A stretch of DNA of 64,000 nucleotides from Dehalococcoidia bacterium (GCA_009693045.1 SHXZ01000002.1:158859-222858), one strand, 5' to 3'. Counted from the stretch's first letter, positions 54,697-63,932 are shown. Program-made: numbers and translations. The notes: generated by a model from the letters alone, not told the origin.

Positions 54697-55401
54697 TTAC
54701 CGCAGCTGGGAATAACAGGGGGCGCACAAGGGACGAGCTTTCGTTACCGTAGCGGGCTGGCCGCAGGAGTGGCAGACTACCTCAGGATAGTCTTCATTGC
54801 CATACCGCGCCCATGAGTCATAGCAGTCATCGCATAAAGGCTTCGTTGGTTCAAAATACAGATTTCTCTTACATCGGATGCAAAAGCCAACAGCAACATT
54901 TACTGGAGCTCGCCCGATTGGATTTGCCTGTTCAACTGATGGCGGTATTTCCGACGTAGTTGGGACCTGAACAGCAGACGAAGTAATGTTACCTTTGACA
55001 TACTCTCGGACACGTTTAGCGTGCTCAGGGTCTCCAACGAGGTAAGCAATTTCAAGTGAATTCATTGCCGAAGACTCGGTAAAATTCATAGAGCTGATAA
55101 GCACCGTCTGCTCATTCATGTAGATTTTGGCGTGCAGCCTTTGCACCGCGAAAACTTTGACTTTATTACTGAACAGCCACCTAATCTGGTCCAATGGTGG
55201 CTTATCTCGGTCATTTCTCAAAAACATTCGAACGTCAACGCCTCGCTTGACGGCACGTCCGATGGCGTTTTGCGCATGCTGCCACATATCCAGATAGGGT
55301 GACACGATAACAACATACTGTTTAGCACCATCGATTACTCCCAAAATCTGTCCGACTACGTCTTGATCAACGAACACGCTCTGCCTTGGGAAGTGGGTCA
55401 T
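54697..55401 (-). CDS. Phospholipase-D-like domain protein with zinc ribbons
   Basis: About 234 residues. The N-terminal part is a PLDc_2-type domain with VVIVSPYLDMW and a single HKD-like motif RLHAKIYMNEQTVLISSMNF, so it should act as a dimer. The C-terminal part has two Cx2C...Cx2C zinc knuckles: FCIRCKRN with LCDDCYD, and VCHSCGQP with LCAPCYSQ. Such proteins are usually endonuclease-like or DNA-binding. AGGAGGGG precedes the ATG at 55401. The segment is clearly AT-richer than its neighbours, suggesting transfer. Confidence 0.85.
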   Translation of the reverse strand: MTHFPRQSVFVDQDVVGQILGVIDGAKQYVVIVSPYLDMWQHAQNAIGRAVKRGVDVRMFLRNDRDKPPLDQIRWLFSNKVKVFAVQRLHAKIYMNEQTVLISSMNFTESSAMNSLEIAYLVGDPEHAKRVREYVKGNITSSAVQVPTTSEIPPSVEQANPIGRAPVNVAVGFCIRCKRNLYFEPTKPLCDDCYDSWARYGNEDYPEVVCHSCGQPATVTKARPLCAPCYSQLR

Positions 55402-55567
55402 TATCCCCTCCTGGGTATGGTCATTAACTGCGATATCGCTTTCGCAGGAGTTGTCTAAGCATACCAAGTCCCACAACACTTGGTTAGAACTGGCTCCCAC
55501 CGATGGTTTCCTCCTCTGCTACAATACGCGCGACTTCGCACCGAACGCCAATGACACGGAGGTTCCC

Positions 55568-56344
55568 ATGGACCTGGGCATCAAGGGCAAAGTCGCGATG
55601 GTGACGGGCGGCAGCCGCGGCCTGGGACGCCAGATCGCGCTCACGCTCGCCCGTGAGGGCTGCAACGTCGCCGTTTGCGCGCGCAACGCCGAGGGATTGC
55701 AGCCCGTCGTGCAGGAGCTACAGCAGTACGGGGGAAAGGCCGTCGGCGTTGCGGCGGACATCACCGCCGAGGCCGATCTCAAACGCTTCTACGACGAGAC
55801 GGTGAAGGAGCTGGGGCCGGTGAGCATCGTCGTGAACAACGCGGGCGGAACGCGCGGCGGGCGCGACTTCGCCACGACGACCGACAAGGACTGGATGGAC
55901 ACGCTGAACATCAACCTGCTTGGCGCCGTCAAGCTCGTGCGGCTGGTGCTGCCAGGCATGGTGGAGCGGAGGTGGGGGCGTGTGGTGAGCGTGTCGTCCA
56001 TCTTCGGGCGCGAGCATGGCGGCGCGCTGTCCTACATGACGACCAAAGCCGCTCTCATCGCCTTCTCCAAGCACATGGCGCTGGCCTACGCCAAGGACAA
56101 CGTGCTGTTCAACACGGTTGCGCCTGGCTCCATCCGTTTCCCCGGCGGAAGCTGGGACCGGTTCTCCACGACGAACTCACCGGCGGTGGTGAAGGAGTTC
56201 ATTGACCACAACCTGCCGATGGGCAGGTTCGGATGGCCGGAGCCCATCGGCGAAATGGTGGCATTCCTGTGCTCGGACCGTGCCGACCTGATCGCGGGCG
56301 TCAGCATCAACGTGGACGGCGGGCAGTCAAGGTCGCTGTTTTAG
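55568..56344 (+). CDS. Short-chain dehydrogenase/reductase
   Basis: 258 residues. TGGSRGLGRQIALTLA is the TGxxxGxG motif, and VVNNAGGTRGGRDF and VVSVSSIFGRE carry the next conserved residues. Catalytic Tyr and Lys lie in LSYMTTKAALIAFSK. VAPGSIRFPGGSWDR and the closing INVDGGQSRSLF are FabG-like. GGAGG is before the ATG at 55568, and TACAAT (55520-55525) is a candidate -10. It is divergent from the PLD-like gene. Confidence 0.9.
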   Translation: MDLGIKGKVAMVTGGSRGLGRQIALTLAREGCNVAVCARNAEGLQPVVQELQQYGGKAVGVAADITAEADLKRFYDETVKELGPVSIVVNNAGGTRGGRDFATTTDKDWMDTLNINLLGAVKLVRLVLPGMVERRWGRVVSVSSIFGREHGGALSYMTTKAALIAFSKHMALAYAKDNVLFNTVAPGSIRFPGGSWDRFSTTNSPAVVKEFIDHNLPMGRFGWPEPIGEMVAFLCSDRADLIAGVSINVDGGQSRSLF

Positions 56345-56436
56345 CTTGCCATGGTCGTGAAGTCGCAGTCGCAGGCCGTCTGCGTCCAGAGGGGTGAGCG
56401 GGGCAGGCGTTCGGCCTCCAACTCCACGATGGTGGG

Positions 56437-56673
56437 CTAGCCTCGGGCGCACGCGCAGGCGCCGCCCGCCGCGCACGCACAGCCGCCACCCGCGCCAGCG
56501 ATGGGCGCCGACTCGCCGCTGCCGCTGGACGTGAAGGCCGCGAAGACGGAGAGGACGCGCTTCGCAGGTTGCTCGCACTCTGGGCACGCGGCGCTTTTCG
56601 AGGACTGACTCATGGAGCGGAACAGCTCAAAGTCGCTCTTGCATGCAGGGCAGACGTAGGCGTAGAGGGGCAT
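56437..56673 (-). CDS. FmdB-type zinc-ribbon protein
   Basis: 78 residues. It starts MPLYAYVCPACKSDFELF and continues ACPECEQPAKRVLSVF, the two Cx2C pairs of the FmdB/CxxC_CxxC_SSSS domain. The tail is Gly/Ala/Cys-rich (GGGCACAAGGACACARG), with more cysteines than usual. AAAGGAG precedes the ATG. It lies downstream of hisA, possibly in the same transcript. The family is described as putative regulatory; its role is not known. Confidence 0.86.
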   Translation of the reverse strand: MPLYAYVCPACKSDFELFRSMSQSSKSAACPECEQPAKRVLSVFAAFTSSGSGESAPIAGAGGGCACAAGGACACARG

Positions 56674-56754
56674 CGTTTTCTCCTTTGGATGGTGGGCGCG
56701 CCCAGGGATCTTCAGTGGTCTTTCAGAACATGGCTCTTTGACGTCAGCGTACTG

Positions 56755-57492
56755 CTAGGAGGCCGCCCTCGGCAAGCTTCGCATCGCCGCCAGGGCTTCC
56801 GGCAGGCTGATATCGCCCGTGTACAGGGCCTTGCCGATGATGCAGCCCGCCGCGCCGACCCCCGCGATGCGCACCACGTGCTCTACGCGGCTGACGCCCC
56901 CCGAGGCTATGACGTCGCCCTTGGTGCGCGCGACGACCTGGGCGACGGCATCAACGTTGGGCTCGGTCAACGTGCCGTCGCGGGCGATGTCGGTGTGGAT
57001 AAAGCAGCGGACGCCCAGCGACTCCATCCTGGCGACCAGCTCCAGCACGTCCAGCGACGACTGCTCCTTCCACCCCCGGACCGCCACGTGGCCGTCGCGG
57101 GCGTCCACGCCCACGGCCACGCGCTCCACGCCCAGCGCGTGGATAGCCTGGCGCACCAGGTCAGGCTGCTCCACGGCGACGGTGCCGAACACCACGCGGC
57201 CCACGCCGGCGTCAAGCAGGCGTTGCGCCGTGTCCAGCGAGCGGACGCCGCCGCCGACCTGCACCGGCACGGCCACCGCGGCGGCGATGCGGCGTATGGC
57301 GTCCAGGTTCACGGGGTGCCCGGACGCCGCGCCGTCTAGGTCAACGACGTGCAGGCGCGGAGCGCCTTCCTGCTGCCAACGGAGCGCCGTCGCCACGGGG
57401 TCGTCGGAGAAAACCTGTTCGCGGGCGTAGTCGCCCTGGTACAGGCGGACACACTTGCCGCCGCGCAGGTCTATGGCCGGGATGACTTCCAT
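56755..57492 (-). CDS. hisA: Phosphoribosyl-formimino-AICAR ribotide isomerase HisA
   Basis: 245 residues of (beta/alpha)8 fold. It starts MEVIPAIDLRGGKCVRLYQG with the first catalytic aspartate in AIDLRGG. VQVGGGVRSLDTAQRLLDAG and the second aspartate region FIHTDIARDGT follow, then VIASGGVSRVEHV. It converts ProFAR to PRFAR in histidine synthesis. It lies 30 nt after hisH, which makes the glutamine amidotransferase for the next step. hisF is not in the window. Confidence 0.95.
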   Translation of the reverse strand: MEVIPAIDLRGGKCVRLYQGDYAREQVFSDDPVATALRWQQEGAPRLHVVDLDGAASGHPVNLDAIRRIAAAVAVPVQVGGGVRSLDTAQRLLDAGVGRVVFGTVAVEQPDLVRQAIHALGVERVAVGVDARDGHVAVRGWKEQSSLDVLELVARMESLGVRCFIHTDIARDGTLTEPNVDAVAQVVARTKGDVIASGGVSRVEHVVRIAGVGAAGCIIGKALYTGDISLPEALAAMRSLPRAAS

Positions 57493-57522
57493 ACGCGCTC
57501 TTTGCGATGAGGAGTAGCCTGG

Positions 57523-58155
57523 CTACCGTGAGGCCGCGACGGCCGACGCCATTTTCAAAAAGTTGGCGTACAGCCGCAGGCCGACCTCGCCGCTCTTCTC
57601 CGGGTGGAACTGGGTGGCCACCAGGTTGCCGCGCGCGACGGCGCAGCAGAACTCCAAGCCGTAGGTTGCGGTGGCGGCCACGTCGTGGGGGTTGCTTGGT
57701 GCGGGGTAATAGCTGTGGACAAAGTAGAAGTAGCTCCCCTGCGGCACGCCCTGGAACACCGGGTGCTCCGTGCGGAACGTCACCGAGTTCCAGCCCATGT
57801 GCGGCACCTTGAGCCCCGCGCCGAATCGCACAACGCGGCCGGGGACGACGCCCAGGCACTTCGCGCCGCCCTCCTCGGAGGAGTCCAGCAACAGCTGCAA
57901 GCCGACGCAGACGCCGAAGAAGGGCTTGTCTTCGTGGATGACCTGGCGCACGGCCTCCGTCAGCTCGCGCGAGGCGAGGGCGGCCATGGCCTGGTCGCAG
58001 CGGCCCTGGCCGGGCAGCACCACCGCGTCGGCGGCGAGCACGTCGGCGGCACGGCTGGTAACGATCGGCGCGGCCCCGACGGTCTCCAACGCCTTGGCGA
58101 CGCTGCGGATGTTCCCCGCCTCGTAGTCGACGACGGCGACGCGCAGCTTGCTCAT
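57523..58155 (-). CDS. hisH: Imidazole glycerol phosphate synthase subunit HisH
   Basis: 210 residues. It is a class I glutamine amidotransferase: the catalytic cysteine is in FFGVCVGLQLLLDSSEEG, and the His and Glu are in ATQFHPEKSGEVG. VVDYEAGNIRSVAKALE starts it, and LPGQGRCDQAMAAL is typical. It feeds ammonia to HisF. The ATG at 58155 is chosen at the family start; a longer reading lacks support. hisH-hisA are adjacent, and the PduO-type gene is upstream. Confidence 0.95.
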   Translation of the reverse strand: MSKLRVAVVDYEAGNIRSVAKALETVGAAPIVTSRAADVLAADAVVLPGQGRCDQAMAALASRELTEAVRQVIHEDKPFFGVCVGLQLLLDSSEEGGAKCLGVVPGRVVRFGAGLKVPHMGWNSVTFRTEHPVFQGVPQGSYFYFVHSYYPAPSNPHDVAATATYGLEFCCAVARGNLVATQFHPEKSGEVGLRLYANFLKMASAVAASR

Positions 58156-58231
58156 GCGCGCGCCCCGGTGAGCGCCTGACCTAACCCCCGGCCCCTTCCC
58201 TGAATTGGAAGGGGAGTAGGCTTGCGGCGGC

Positions 58232-58792
58232 TCACGCGCGTGCTCCGGTGAGCAATTCAAAGGGCAGCGCGCGATCCTCGTACCGCGCCAGGATGAACAG
58301 CAGGTCGCCGAGGCGGTTCACGTAGCGCAAGACCTCCTCGTTGGCGAGCAGGTCCGCCTCCTGAAGCGCGACGACACGCCGCTCGGCGGTGCGCAGGGTG
58401 GTCCGAGCCACGTCCATCGCGGCGGACGCCGGTGACGCGCCAGGAATGATGAATGACGGCGGCATCTGGACCGCGGCGATCAGCTCGTCCAGCCAGCGCT
58501 CAAGCTGTGCGGTCATCTCCGGCGAGACGGGCTTGAAGTGCTTCAGGAAGCTGGCGCGTTCAGCGGCCTCGGTGGCCAGCTCCGCGCCAACGGTGAAAAG
58601 CTCTCGCTGGGTGTGCAGCAGAATTTCCTTCACCCTGGCGTCCTTGGAGAGGGCGCGGCCCAGGCCCATTGCCGAGTTGGCCTCGTCCACCAGGCCGTAG
58701 GCCTCCACGCGCAGGTCGGCCTTGGAGACGCGGCCGCCGTAGAGCAGGCCCGTCTGGCCCTTGTCGCCGGTCTTGGTGTAGATCTTGACGTC
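58232..58792 (-). CDS. Cob(I)yrinic acid a,c-diamide adenosyltransferase (PduO type)
   Basis: 186 residues. It starts MDVKIYTKTGDKGQTGLLYG, the PduO/MMAB ATP-binding motif. VEAYGLVDEANSAMGLGRAL, SFIIPGASPASAAMDVART and the signature LRTAERRVVAL follow, with YVNRLGDLLFILARYED at the end. It attaches the adenosyl group to cobalamin. It starts with TTG at 58792 with AAGGAAG upstream. Upstream of hisH, with a dispersed hairpin between (58192-58214). Confidence 0.93.
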   Translation of the reverse strand, partial: DVKIYTKTGDKGQTGLLYGGRVSKADLRVEAYGLVDEANSAMGLGRALSKDARVKEILLHTQRELFTVGAELATEAAERASFLKHFKPVSPEMTAQLERWLDELIAAVQMPPSFIIPGASPASAAMDVARTTLRTAERRVVALQEADLLANEEVLRYVNRLGDLLFILARYEDRALPFELLTGARA

Positions 58793-58873
58793 CAACGCAG
58801 CTTCCTTGCCCGCGCTCCAGCGCAACGAAGTAGGCGGTATGACGGGGTGCAGGATGATTATACGTCGCTGGCT

Positions 58874-59071
58874 TCACTTGCGGGCATCGTGGCGCTGCAG
58901 TTGCTCCGTCCAGCCCAGGATATGGGCGTCCGCGGTGAGTAGCACTGCTCCCTGGAGCTGAGCAGTCGCGGTGATTATGCGGTCCGCTGGGTCACGATGA
59001 AAACCTTGCAACTCTGCCGCACTGGTACTCAAGTCAATGGTTGGAGGTTCTGGAGATATCACCGGCAAGAT
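58874..59071 (-). pseudogene. C-terminal fragment of a VapC-type PIN toxin
   Basis: The frame encodes GFHRDPADRIITATAQLQGA and VLLTADAHILGWTEQL, the acidic C-terminal half of VapC. The preceding VISPEP and AAELQ are the usual linker. A TGA lies just upstream (about 59076-59078), and the N-terminal half with the first acidic residue, as well as VapB, is missing. Not functional as a toxin. Confidence 0.75.
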
Positions 59072-59158
59072 GGCTCAGAAGGCATGATTGAAGAGCTAAA
59101 ACAGCCACCGACTGCTGCCCACGGAAGCTAGCCCGAGCCATGGGCAGCTTCTGCGGGC

Positions 59159-59710
59159 CTACAGTTTGACGTCCTTGAGGTGAATGATCTCCGCCCGCCG
59201 GAAACCGGGGCGCAACTCCAGGATGCCCACGGTGCCAAGCTGCGGCAGCAGATTGTGCGGCAGCGTTGGGCTGCCGGGGTTCACCATGAAGACGCCGTCT
59301 TTTTCGGTCACCAGCTCCACGTGCGTGTCCCCGCAGACAACGATGTCCACGCGCCGCCCGAAGTAGAAGTTCATCGGCTTCTGGAGGTTGTTCCATGCGG
59401 GCTCGTCCGGCCCCGGAAAGCCGTGGGTCATGCCGAGGACAAAACCCTCAAGCTCCAGCACGTGCGAGTCTTTGATGCGTGGGTCGTCCGGCACGCCGGG
59501 GCGCTTCGCGGCGGTTGGGTAGCGCGTGTCGCCGTTGCCGCGCGCGCAGAGCACCGGCGCAATCGGCGCCAGCCAGTCCAGCACGTCAATGATGTGCAGG
59601 TCGCCAGCGTGGAGGACAAGGGCAACGCCCTGGAGCGCCTTGAACACCTGGCGCGGCAACTCCGGGCCAGACTCGGGAATGTGCGTGTCCGCGATGAGTC
59701 CTATACGCAC
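59159..59710 (-). CDS. YfcE/MJ0936-type metallophosphodiesterase
   Basis: 183 residues. The metal motifs fit IGLIADTHIPESG (DxH), LVLHAGDLHIIDVLDW (GDxx), ARGNGDT (GNxD/E), MTHGFPG (GHG-like) and VVCGDTHVELV (GDTH). FMVNPGSPTLPHN is the closing motif of the YfcE family. It starts with GTG. It is a probable phosphodiesterase on small substrates. It overlaps no neighbour. Confidence 0.9.
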   Translation of the reverse strand: MRIGLIADTHIPESGPELPRQVFKALQGVALVLHAGDLHIIDVLDWLAPIAPVLCARGNGDTRYPTAAKRPGVPDDPRIKDSHVLELEGFVLGMTHGFPGPDEPAWNNLQKPMNFYFGRRVDIVVCGDTHVELVTEKDGVFMVNPGSPTLPHNLLPQLGTVGILELRPGFRRAEIIHLKDVKL

Positions 59711-59751
59711 AGCTACCCTCGCCCTCTCCCATAGGGAGAAGGAAGCGCTGC

Positions 59752-60180
59752 TTAGCTGACCTTCTCCCAGACCACCTCGGTGGCTGCGGGGTTGGCGGTT
59801 GATGGCGCAACGCGGAGGATGAGCCGGTTGCCGGTGAGGGTGAACAGCCGCTTCTGGTCGCTGCCCACGTTGTTGGGCGAGGACGAGGCTTGCACGTGGT
59901 GGATGACCGCCTTTTCCTGCTCGTTGACGGAGTAGGTCCCGCAGTAGGCGGTAAAGGTGTCAAAAGCCGCGATTTTTTCCTCAGGCGTCGCGTTCCCTGG
60001 CCCGGCGGCGAAGGGCTTGCGGTCGCGCCGCATGATGTGGACCCCCATGTGGCCGGTGGTGTAGTAAGCGATGTACCCCACGGGACTCTCGCCGAAGGGA
60101 TACACCACCTTGCCGCCCGGTTCTTTCCGGCTCAGAGAAACGAGCCGCCACAGGCCCGTAAAACGCGCGTCAACCGCCAT
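59752..60180 (-). CDS. Lipocalin-like domain protein
   Basis: 142 residues. GLWRLVSLSRKEPGG, PFGESPVGYIAYYTTGHMGV, FTAYCGTYSVNEQEKAVIHH and KRLFTLTGNRLILR match the Lipocalin_5 (short lipocalin-like) family. Members are beta-barrels and often lie beside oxidoreductases or esterases; the ligand is unknown. The gene is upstream of the phosphodiesterase with 41 nt between. Confidence 0.85.
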   Translation of the reverse strand: MAVDARFTGLWRLVSLSRKEPGGKVVYPFGESPVGYIAYYTTGHMGVHIMRRDRKPFAAGPGNATPEEKIAAFDTFTAYCGTYSVNEQEKAVIHHVQASSSPNNVGSDQKRLFTLTGNRLILRVAPSTANPAATEVVWEKVS

Positions 60181-60218
60181 GATGCCTCCTTGCTGGTTGC
60201 AGTGGGCTCGGCTAAACC

Positions 60219-60247
60219 GTAGGGGCAGGTTTCAAACCTGCCCCTAC
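60219..60247. repeat. 29-bp palindrome
   Basis: GTAGGGGCAGGTTT and AAACCTGCCCCTAC around a single C form a palindrome between the lipocalin and esterase genes. Related to the element at 53814-53841. Confidence 0.75.
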
Positions 60248-60274
60248 ATCGCTTAGGCAACCGAGGTTCTGGTT

Positions 60275-61210
60275 CTACCGAACGCCAGCGGGCTGCCGGG
60301 AGAAGGCCTCCTTGAGTTCCTTGGACGCCTGTGCGACGGCCTGCTTGGCCTTGTCCATGACCGACCACTGGCCGAAGAAGCCATGCGCCACGCCGGGATA
60401 GGTGGTGTTGACGGTCTTGACACCGGCGGCCTGGAGCCGCTTGGCGTACTCGTTGCCCTCGTCCCGTAGCGGGTCAAACTCGCCGGTGATGACTAGCGCG
60501 GGCGGTAGGCCCTTGAGGTCCTTGGCCTGGAGCGGCGACGCGTAGGGGTTCTTACCGTCCGCCGGCTTGGCCAGGTAGAGGTCCCAGAACCAGACCATGC
60601 TGTCCTTGTTCAAGCCGTAGGTGGCGTTCTCCTGGTACGACTTGGTGCCGTAGTTGTGGTCCGTGACAGGGTAGACCAAGAGCTGGAAGGCGAGCTTGGG
60701 CCCGCCGCGGTCCTTGGCCATGAGGGTCACGGCGGCGGCCAGGTTGCTGCCCGCGCTGTCGCCGCCCACGGCGATGCGGTTCGGGTCAATGTTGAACAGC
60801 GCCGCGCTCTTGTGCGCCCAGGCGGTCGCCGCGTAGCAGTCCTCGGCCGGGATGGGGAACTTGTACTCCGGCGCCAGGTGGTAGTCCACGGAGACGACGA
60901 TGCAGTCGGCGTTCGCACAAAGCTGTCGCGCCGTGCCGTCGGCCATCTCAAGGTCGCCAACGACCCAGCCGCCGCCGTGGAACCACACAAGCGCCGGGAA
61001 CGGCCCGGTGCCCGGAGGCGTATAGATGCGGATGGGAATGCTTCCCACCGGCCCGGCGATGATGCGGTCCGTCGTCTGGTACACTGCCGGCCCCTTGGCC
61101 CTCGGCATGGACTTCATCGCGTCGCGCCGCTGCTGCGGTGTGGCATTCGGGTCGGCGCGCCGGGACGCCATTGCGTCCAGAATGGCTTTCTGCTGCGGAT
61201 CCAAAGGCAT
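60275..61210 (-). CDS. HSL-family alpha/beta hydrolase (esterase)
   Basis: 311 residues. The oxyanion HGGGWVVGD motif and the nucleophile GGDSAGSNLAAAV are diagnostic of hormone-sensitive-lipase-like enzymes (family IV). VITGEFDPLRDEG supplies the acid and YPGVAHGFFG the histidine. The ATG at 61210 starts MPLDPQQKAILDAM, with GGAGG upstream. It probably hydrolyses short-chain carboxylic esters. No signal peptide. Confidence 0.93.
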   Translation of the reverse strand: MPLDPQQKAILDAMASRRADPNATPQQRRDAMKSMPRAKGPAVYQTTDRIIAGPVGSIPIRIYTPPGTGPFPALVWFHGGGWVVGDLEMADGTARQLCANADCIVVSVDYHLAPEYKFPIPAEDCYAATAWAHKSAALFNIDPNRIAVGGDSAGSNLAAAVTLMAKDRGGPKLAFQLLVYPVTDHNYGTKSYQENATYGLNKDSMVWFWDLYLAKPADGKNPYASPLQAKDLKGLPPALVITGEFDPLRDEGNEYAKRLQAAGVKTVNTTYPGVAHGFFGQWSVMDKAKQAVAQASKELKEAFSRQPAGVR

Positions 61211-61305
61211 GTCGACCCTCCTTAAGGATTTCAGAGCGCACTATACCACGAGAACCGAGTATGCCCCAAGCGGAGACTTGAGGGGGCGCACCAGGCGCGT
61301 GTCTA

Positions 61306-62136
61306 TCACAAAAGGATGTTGTCTATGAGCCGCGTGGCCCCCACCAGGACGGCCATGGAGACCAGCGCGGGCTGGTCAACGCGATCCAGCTCCTCCAGCG
61401 TGGCCTGGTCGGCGATGCTGACGTATTGCACCCGCGCGCGGGGCTCTGTAGCGAGCACATCCCGCACGGCGCGGCGGAGCGTCTCGGCGTTCCGCTCGCC
61501 GCCGGAGCACAGCTCCTGGGCGTGGCACAGGCTGCGGTAGAGCACCGTGGCCGCCTTGCGCTCCTCCGGTTTCAGGTACGTGTTGCGGCTGGACATGGCG
61601 AGGCCGTCCGGCTCGCGGACGGTCGGGCAGACCACGACCTCCGTGCCGGTGTCCAGGTCCGCGGCCATGCGCTTGACCACCAGGACCTGCTGGGCGTCCT
61701 TCTGGCCGAAGTAGGCTCGCTCGGCGCGGAACTCGTTGAACAGCTTGAGGACCACGGTCGTCACGCCACGGAAGTGGCCGGGCCGCACCTCGCCCTCAAG
61801 GCGCTTGGTCATCGCGCCCACATCCACCCACGTGTCGAAGCCCTTGGGGTATATGTCCTCAGGCGACGGCGTGAACACCAGGTCCGTGCCCTCGCGCTCC
61901 AGCATCGCCAGGTCGCGCGGCAGGTCGCGCGGGTACTTGGCGAGGTCCTCGGCCGGGCCGAACTGGGTGGGGTTGACGAAGATGCTGGCGGTGACGAAAG
62001 CGCACTCCCTGCGGGCGCGGCGCACCAGGGAGGCGTGTCCTTCGTGCAAGTAGCCCATGGTGGGCACGAGGCCGACGGGACGCGGCGCGCGGGCCAGCGC
62101 CCGGCGTAGGTCGGCGATGGTGGATACGACGAGCAT
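61306..62136 (-). CDS. panC: Pantothenate synthetase PanC
   Basis: 276 residues. VPTMGYLHEGHASLVRRARR carries the conserved HxGH nucleotidylyl motif. FVNPTQFGPAEDLAKYPRDL, FGQKDAQQVLVVKRM and VREPDGLAMSSRNTYL are intact family signatures. It joins pantoate and beta-alanine with ATP. The ATG at 62136 is 1 nt after the panB stop, so translation is coupled. Confidence 0.96.
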   Translation of the reverse strand: MLVVSTIADLRRALARAPRPVGLVPTMGYLHEGHASLVRRARRECAFVTASIFVNPTQFGPAEDLAKYPRDLPRDLAMLEREGTDLVFTPSPEDIYPKGFDTWVDVGAMTKRLEGEVRPGHFRGVTTVVLKLFNEFRAERAYFGQKDAQQVLVVKRMAADLDTGTEVVVCPTVREPDGLAMSSRNTYLKPEERKAATVLYRSLCHAQELCSGGERNAETLRRAVRDVLATEPRARVQYVSIADQATLEELDRVDQPALVSMAVLVGATRLIDNILL

Positions 62137-62137
62137 G

Positions 62138-62986
62138 TTACCCCTCGCGGGGCGAGGTCTTTGTGACCTCGGCCAGCACCGACTCGTCCATCGTGAAGCT
62201 GTGCTTGTCGGTCGGGAAAACGCCGCGCTTCACCTCGTCCATGTACGCGGCCGCGGCGGTCTTGACCGTCTCGCCCAGGCTGGCGTACTGCTTGGCGTGC
62301 TTGGGCGCGAAGTCAGGTATCAACCCGAGGAAATCGTGGAACACCTGCACCTGGCCGTCGCAGTGGGGGCCCGCGCCGATGCCGATGGTGGGGACGCGCA
62401 GGCGCTCAGTGATGAGCTTGGCGAGAGCCGCCGGGACCAGCTCCAGCACCACGCAAAAGGCGCCCGCCTGTTCCAGCGCCAGCGCGTCGGCGAGCAGCGC
62501 GGCGGCGGCCTTGGCGCTGCGGCCCTGCACCCGATACCCGCCGAACTGGTTGACGGACTGGGGCGTAAATCCCAGGTGGCCCATCACGGGGATGCCGCTC
62601 TGCACGATGCAGTGGACCGAATTCGCGACGTGGCGGCCACCTTCCAGCTTGATCGCCTGCGCCCCGCCTTCCTGGAGGAAGCGCCCGGCGTTCGCGAGGG
62701 CCTGTTTGGCGTCAATTTGGTAGCTCATGAAGGGCATGTCGGCCACCACGAGCGCCGTTTTCGACCCGCGCACGACCGCCTTCACGTGGTGGAGCATGTC
62801 GTCCATCGTCACCGGCAGGGTGGAGTCGTAACCGAGGACGACTTGGCCCAGGCTGTCGCCGACGAGGAGCATCGGCACGCCCGTGTCGTCCAAGAGCCTG
62901 GCCGACGCGGAGTCGTAGGCGGTAAGCATGGGGATTTTTTCGCCCCGCGCCTTCATCTCCTGGATGTCCCGGATCGTTACCCGCAC
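62138..62986 (-). CDS. panB: 3-methyl-2-oxobutanoate hydroxymethyltransferase PanB
   Basis: 282 residues. [63 protein letters not shown] and [20 protein letters not shown] are all standard. It makes ketopantoate from alpha-ketoisovalerate. It starts with GTG at 62986, with GGAGG upstream. It lies 11 nt after the DUF2520 gene, so the three form one pantothenate operon. Confidence 0.96.
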   Translation of the reverse strand: MRVTIRDIQEMKARGEKIPMLTAYDSASARLLDDTGVPMLLVGDSLGQVVLGYDSTLPVTMDDMLHHVKAVVRGSKTALVVADMPFMSYQIDAKQALANAGRFLQEGGAQAIKLEGGRHVANSVHCIVQSGIPVMGHLGFTPQSVNQFGGYRVQGRSAKAAAALLADALALEQAGAFCVVLELVPAALAKLITERLRVPTIGIGAGPHCDGQVQVFHDFLGLIPDFAPKHAKQYASLGETVKTAAAAYMDEVKRGVFPTDKHSFTMDESVLAEVTKTSPREG

Positions 62987-62997
62987 ACGGACCTCCT

Positions 62998-63918
62998 TCA
63001 CACTGCCACGCGGCGCGCAGGCTCGGCTGCCCTGAGCGCCTCGGCGAAAATCCTGGTCAGGTCGCGGGCGGCGCTGTCGCTGCACCCGCCTTTCGCGCGG
63101 GCGATGGGCACTTGCGCCAGGCCTAGCGCGGCGTAGACTGGCGCCGTTTCCGGCGCGTGCCGGCGCAGCGCGTCAAGATGCGCGGTGACCGCCGCCGTGT
63201 CGCCGCGGGCCACGGGACCGGTGAGCGCGCCCGGGAGGCCCTCGCTGCCCAGTTGGTCGGCTGCGCCGCGCAGAAGGGGGAGCAACGCCCTGATGGCGTC
63301 GGCCTGGGGCCGTGGAGCGCCGAACGAGCGCCAAAGGTCAGCCGCCACGCCAACGAGGGCGGCCACCGCGCCGCAGGCGAGAACCGCGCTGACGTGGTAG
63401 AGGGCGCGGTCTTCATCGGCGAGACGGACCGTCTGACCGCCCAGCTCGGCGACAAGCCCTTCAAGCCGTAACAGGAGACCGTTTTCCGCCTGGACGCCGA
63501 AGGCGATGCCGTGCAGCGACTCAGCGCCGACGCTCCGGTTGGGAAAGGTCTGGAGCGGGTGCAGCCCGCCGACATCGGCGCCAGCGGCCTTCGCCGGGGC
63601 CAGTAGCGCCACGGGCGCGGCGCCGGAGCAGTGGAGTACGTCCTGGCCGCGACGCCAGCGCGTGGCTTCGGCGACGTGGGCGATCGCGGCATCAGGCGTG
63701 GTGATAAACACGGCGGCGCAGCGGTCGGCGACCGTCTGCGCTCCGGCGACGGCGACGCACCTCGGCAACTGGGCCGCGAGGGCCTCGGCGGAGGCGCGGC
63801 TGCCGCTTGCCACGGCGGCGACGGGATAGCCGAGGCCGTGCAACGCCCGCGCCAACGCGGAGCCGACCGCCCCCGCTCCGATGAATCCTATGCCTCCGTC
63901 ACGCCAGGGATGGGTCAC
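62998..63918 (-). CDS. Rossmann-like/DUF2520 dehydrogenase, candidate ketopantoate reductase
   Basis: 306 residues. [20 protein letters not shown] is the Rossmann GxGxxG near residue 10. [14 protein letters not shown] is the characteristic central motif, and the C-terminal helical part ([20 protein letters not shown]) is DUF2520. DUF2520 proteins, including as I recall Francisella PanG, can reduce ketopantoate in place of PanE. Here the gene is directly upstream of panB and panC, supporting that role. It starts with GTG, with GGGAGAG upstream. Confidence 0.8.
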   Translation of the reverse strand: MTHPWRDGGIGFIGAGAVGSALARALHGLGYPVAAVASGSRASAEALAAQLPRCVAVAGAQTVADRCAAVFITTPDAAIAHVAEATRWRRGQDVLHCSGAAPVALLAPAKAAGADVGGLHPLQTFPNRSVGAESLHGIAFGVQAENGLLLRLEGLVAELGGQTVRLADEDRALYHVSAVLACGAVAALVGVAADLWRSFGAPRPQADAIRALLPLLRGAADQLGSEGLPGALTGPVARGDTAAVTAHLDALRRHAPETAPVYAALGLAQVPIARAKGGCSDSAARDLTRIFAEALRAAEPARRVAV

Positions 63919-63932
63919 TCATCTCTCCCGAG

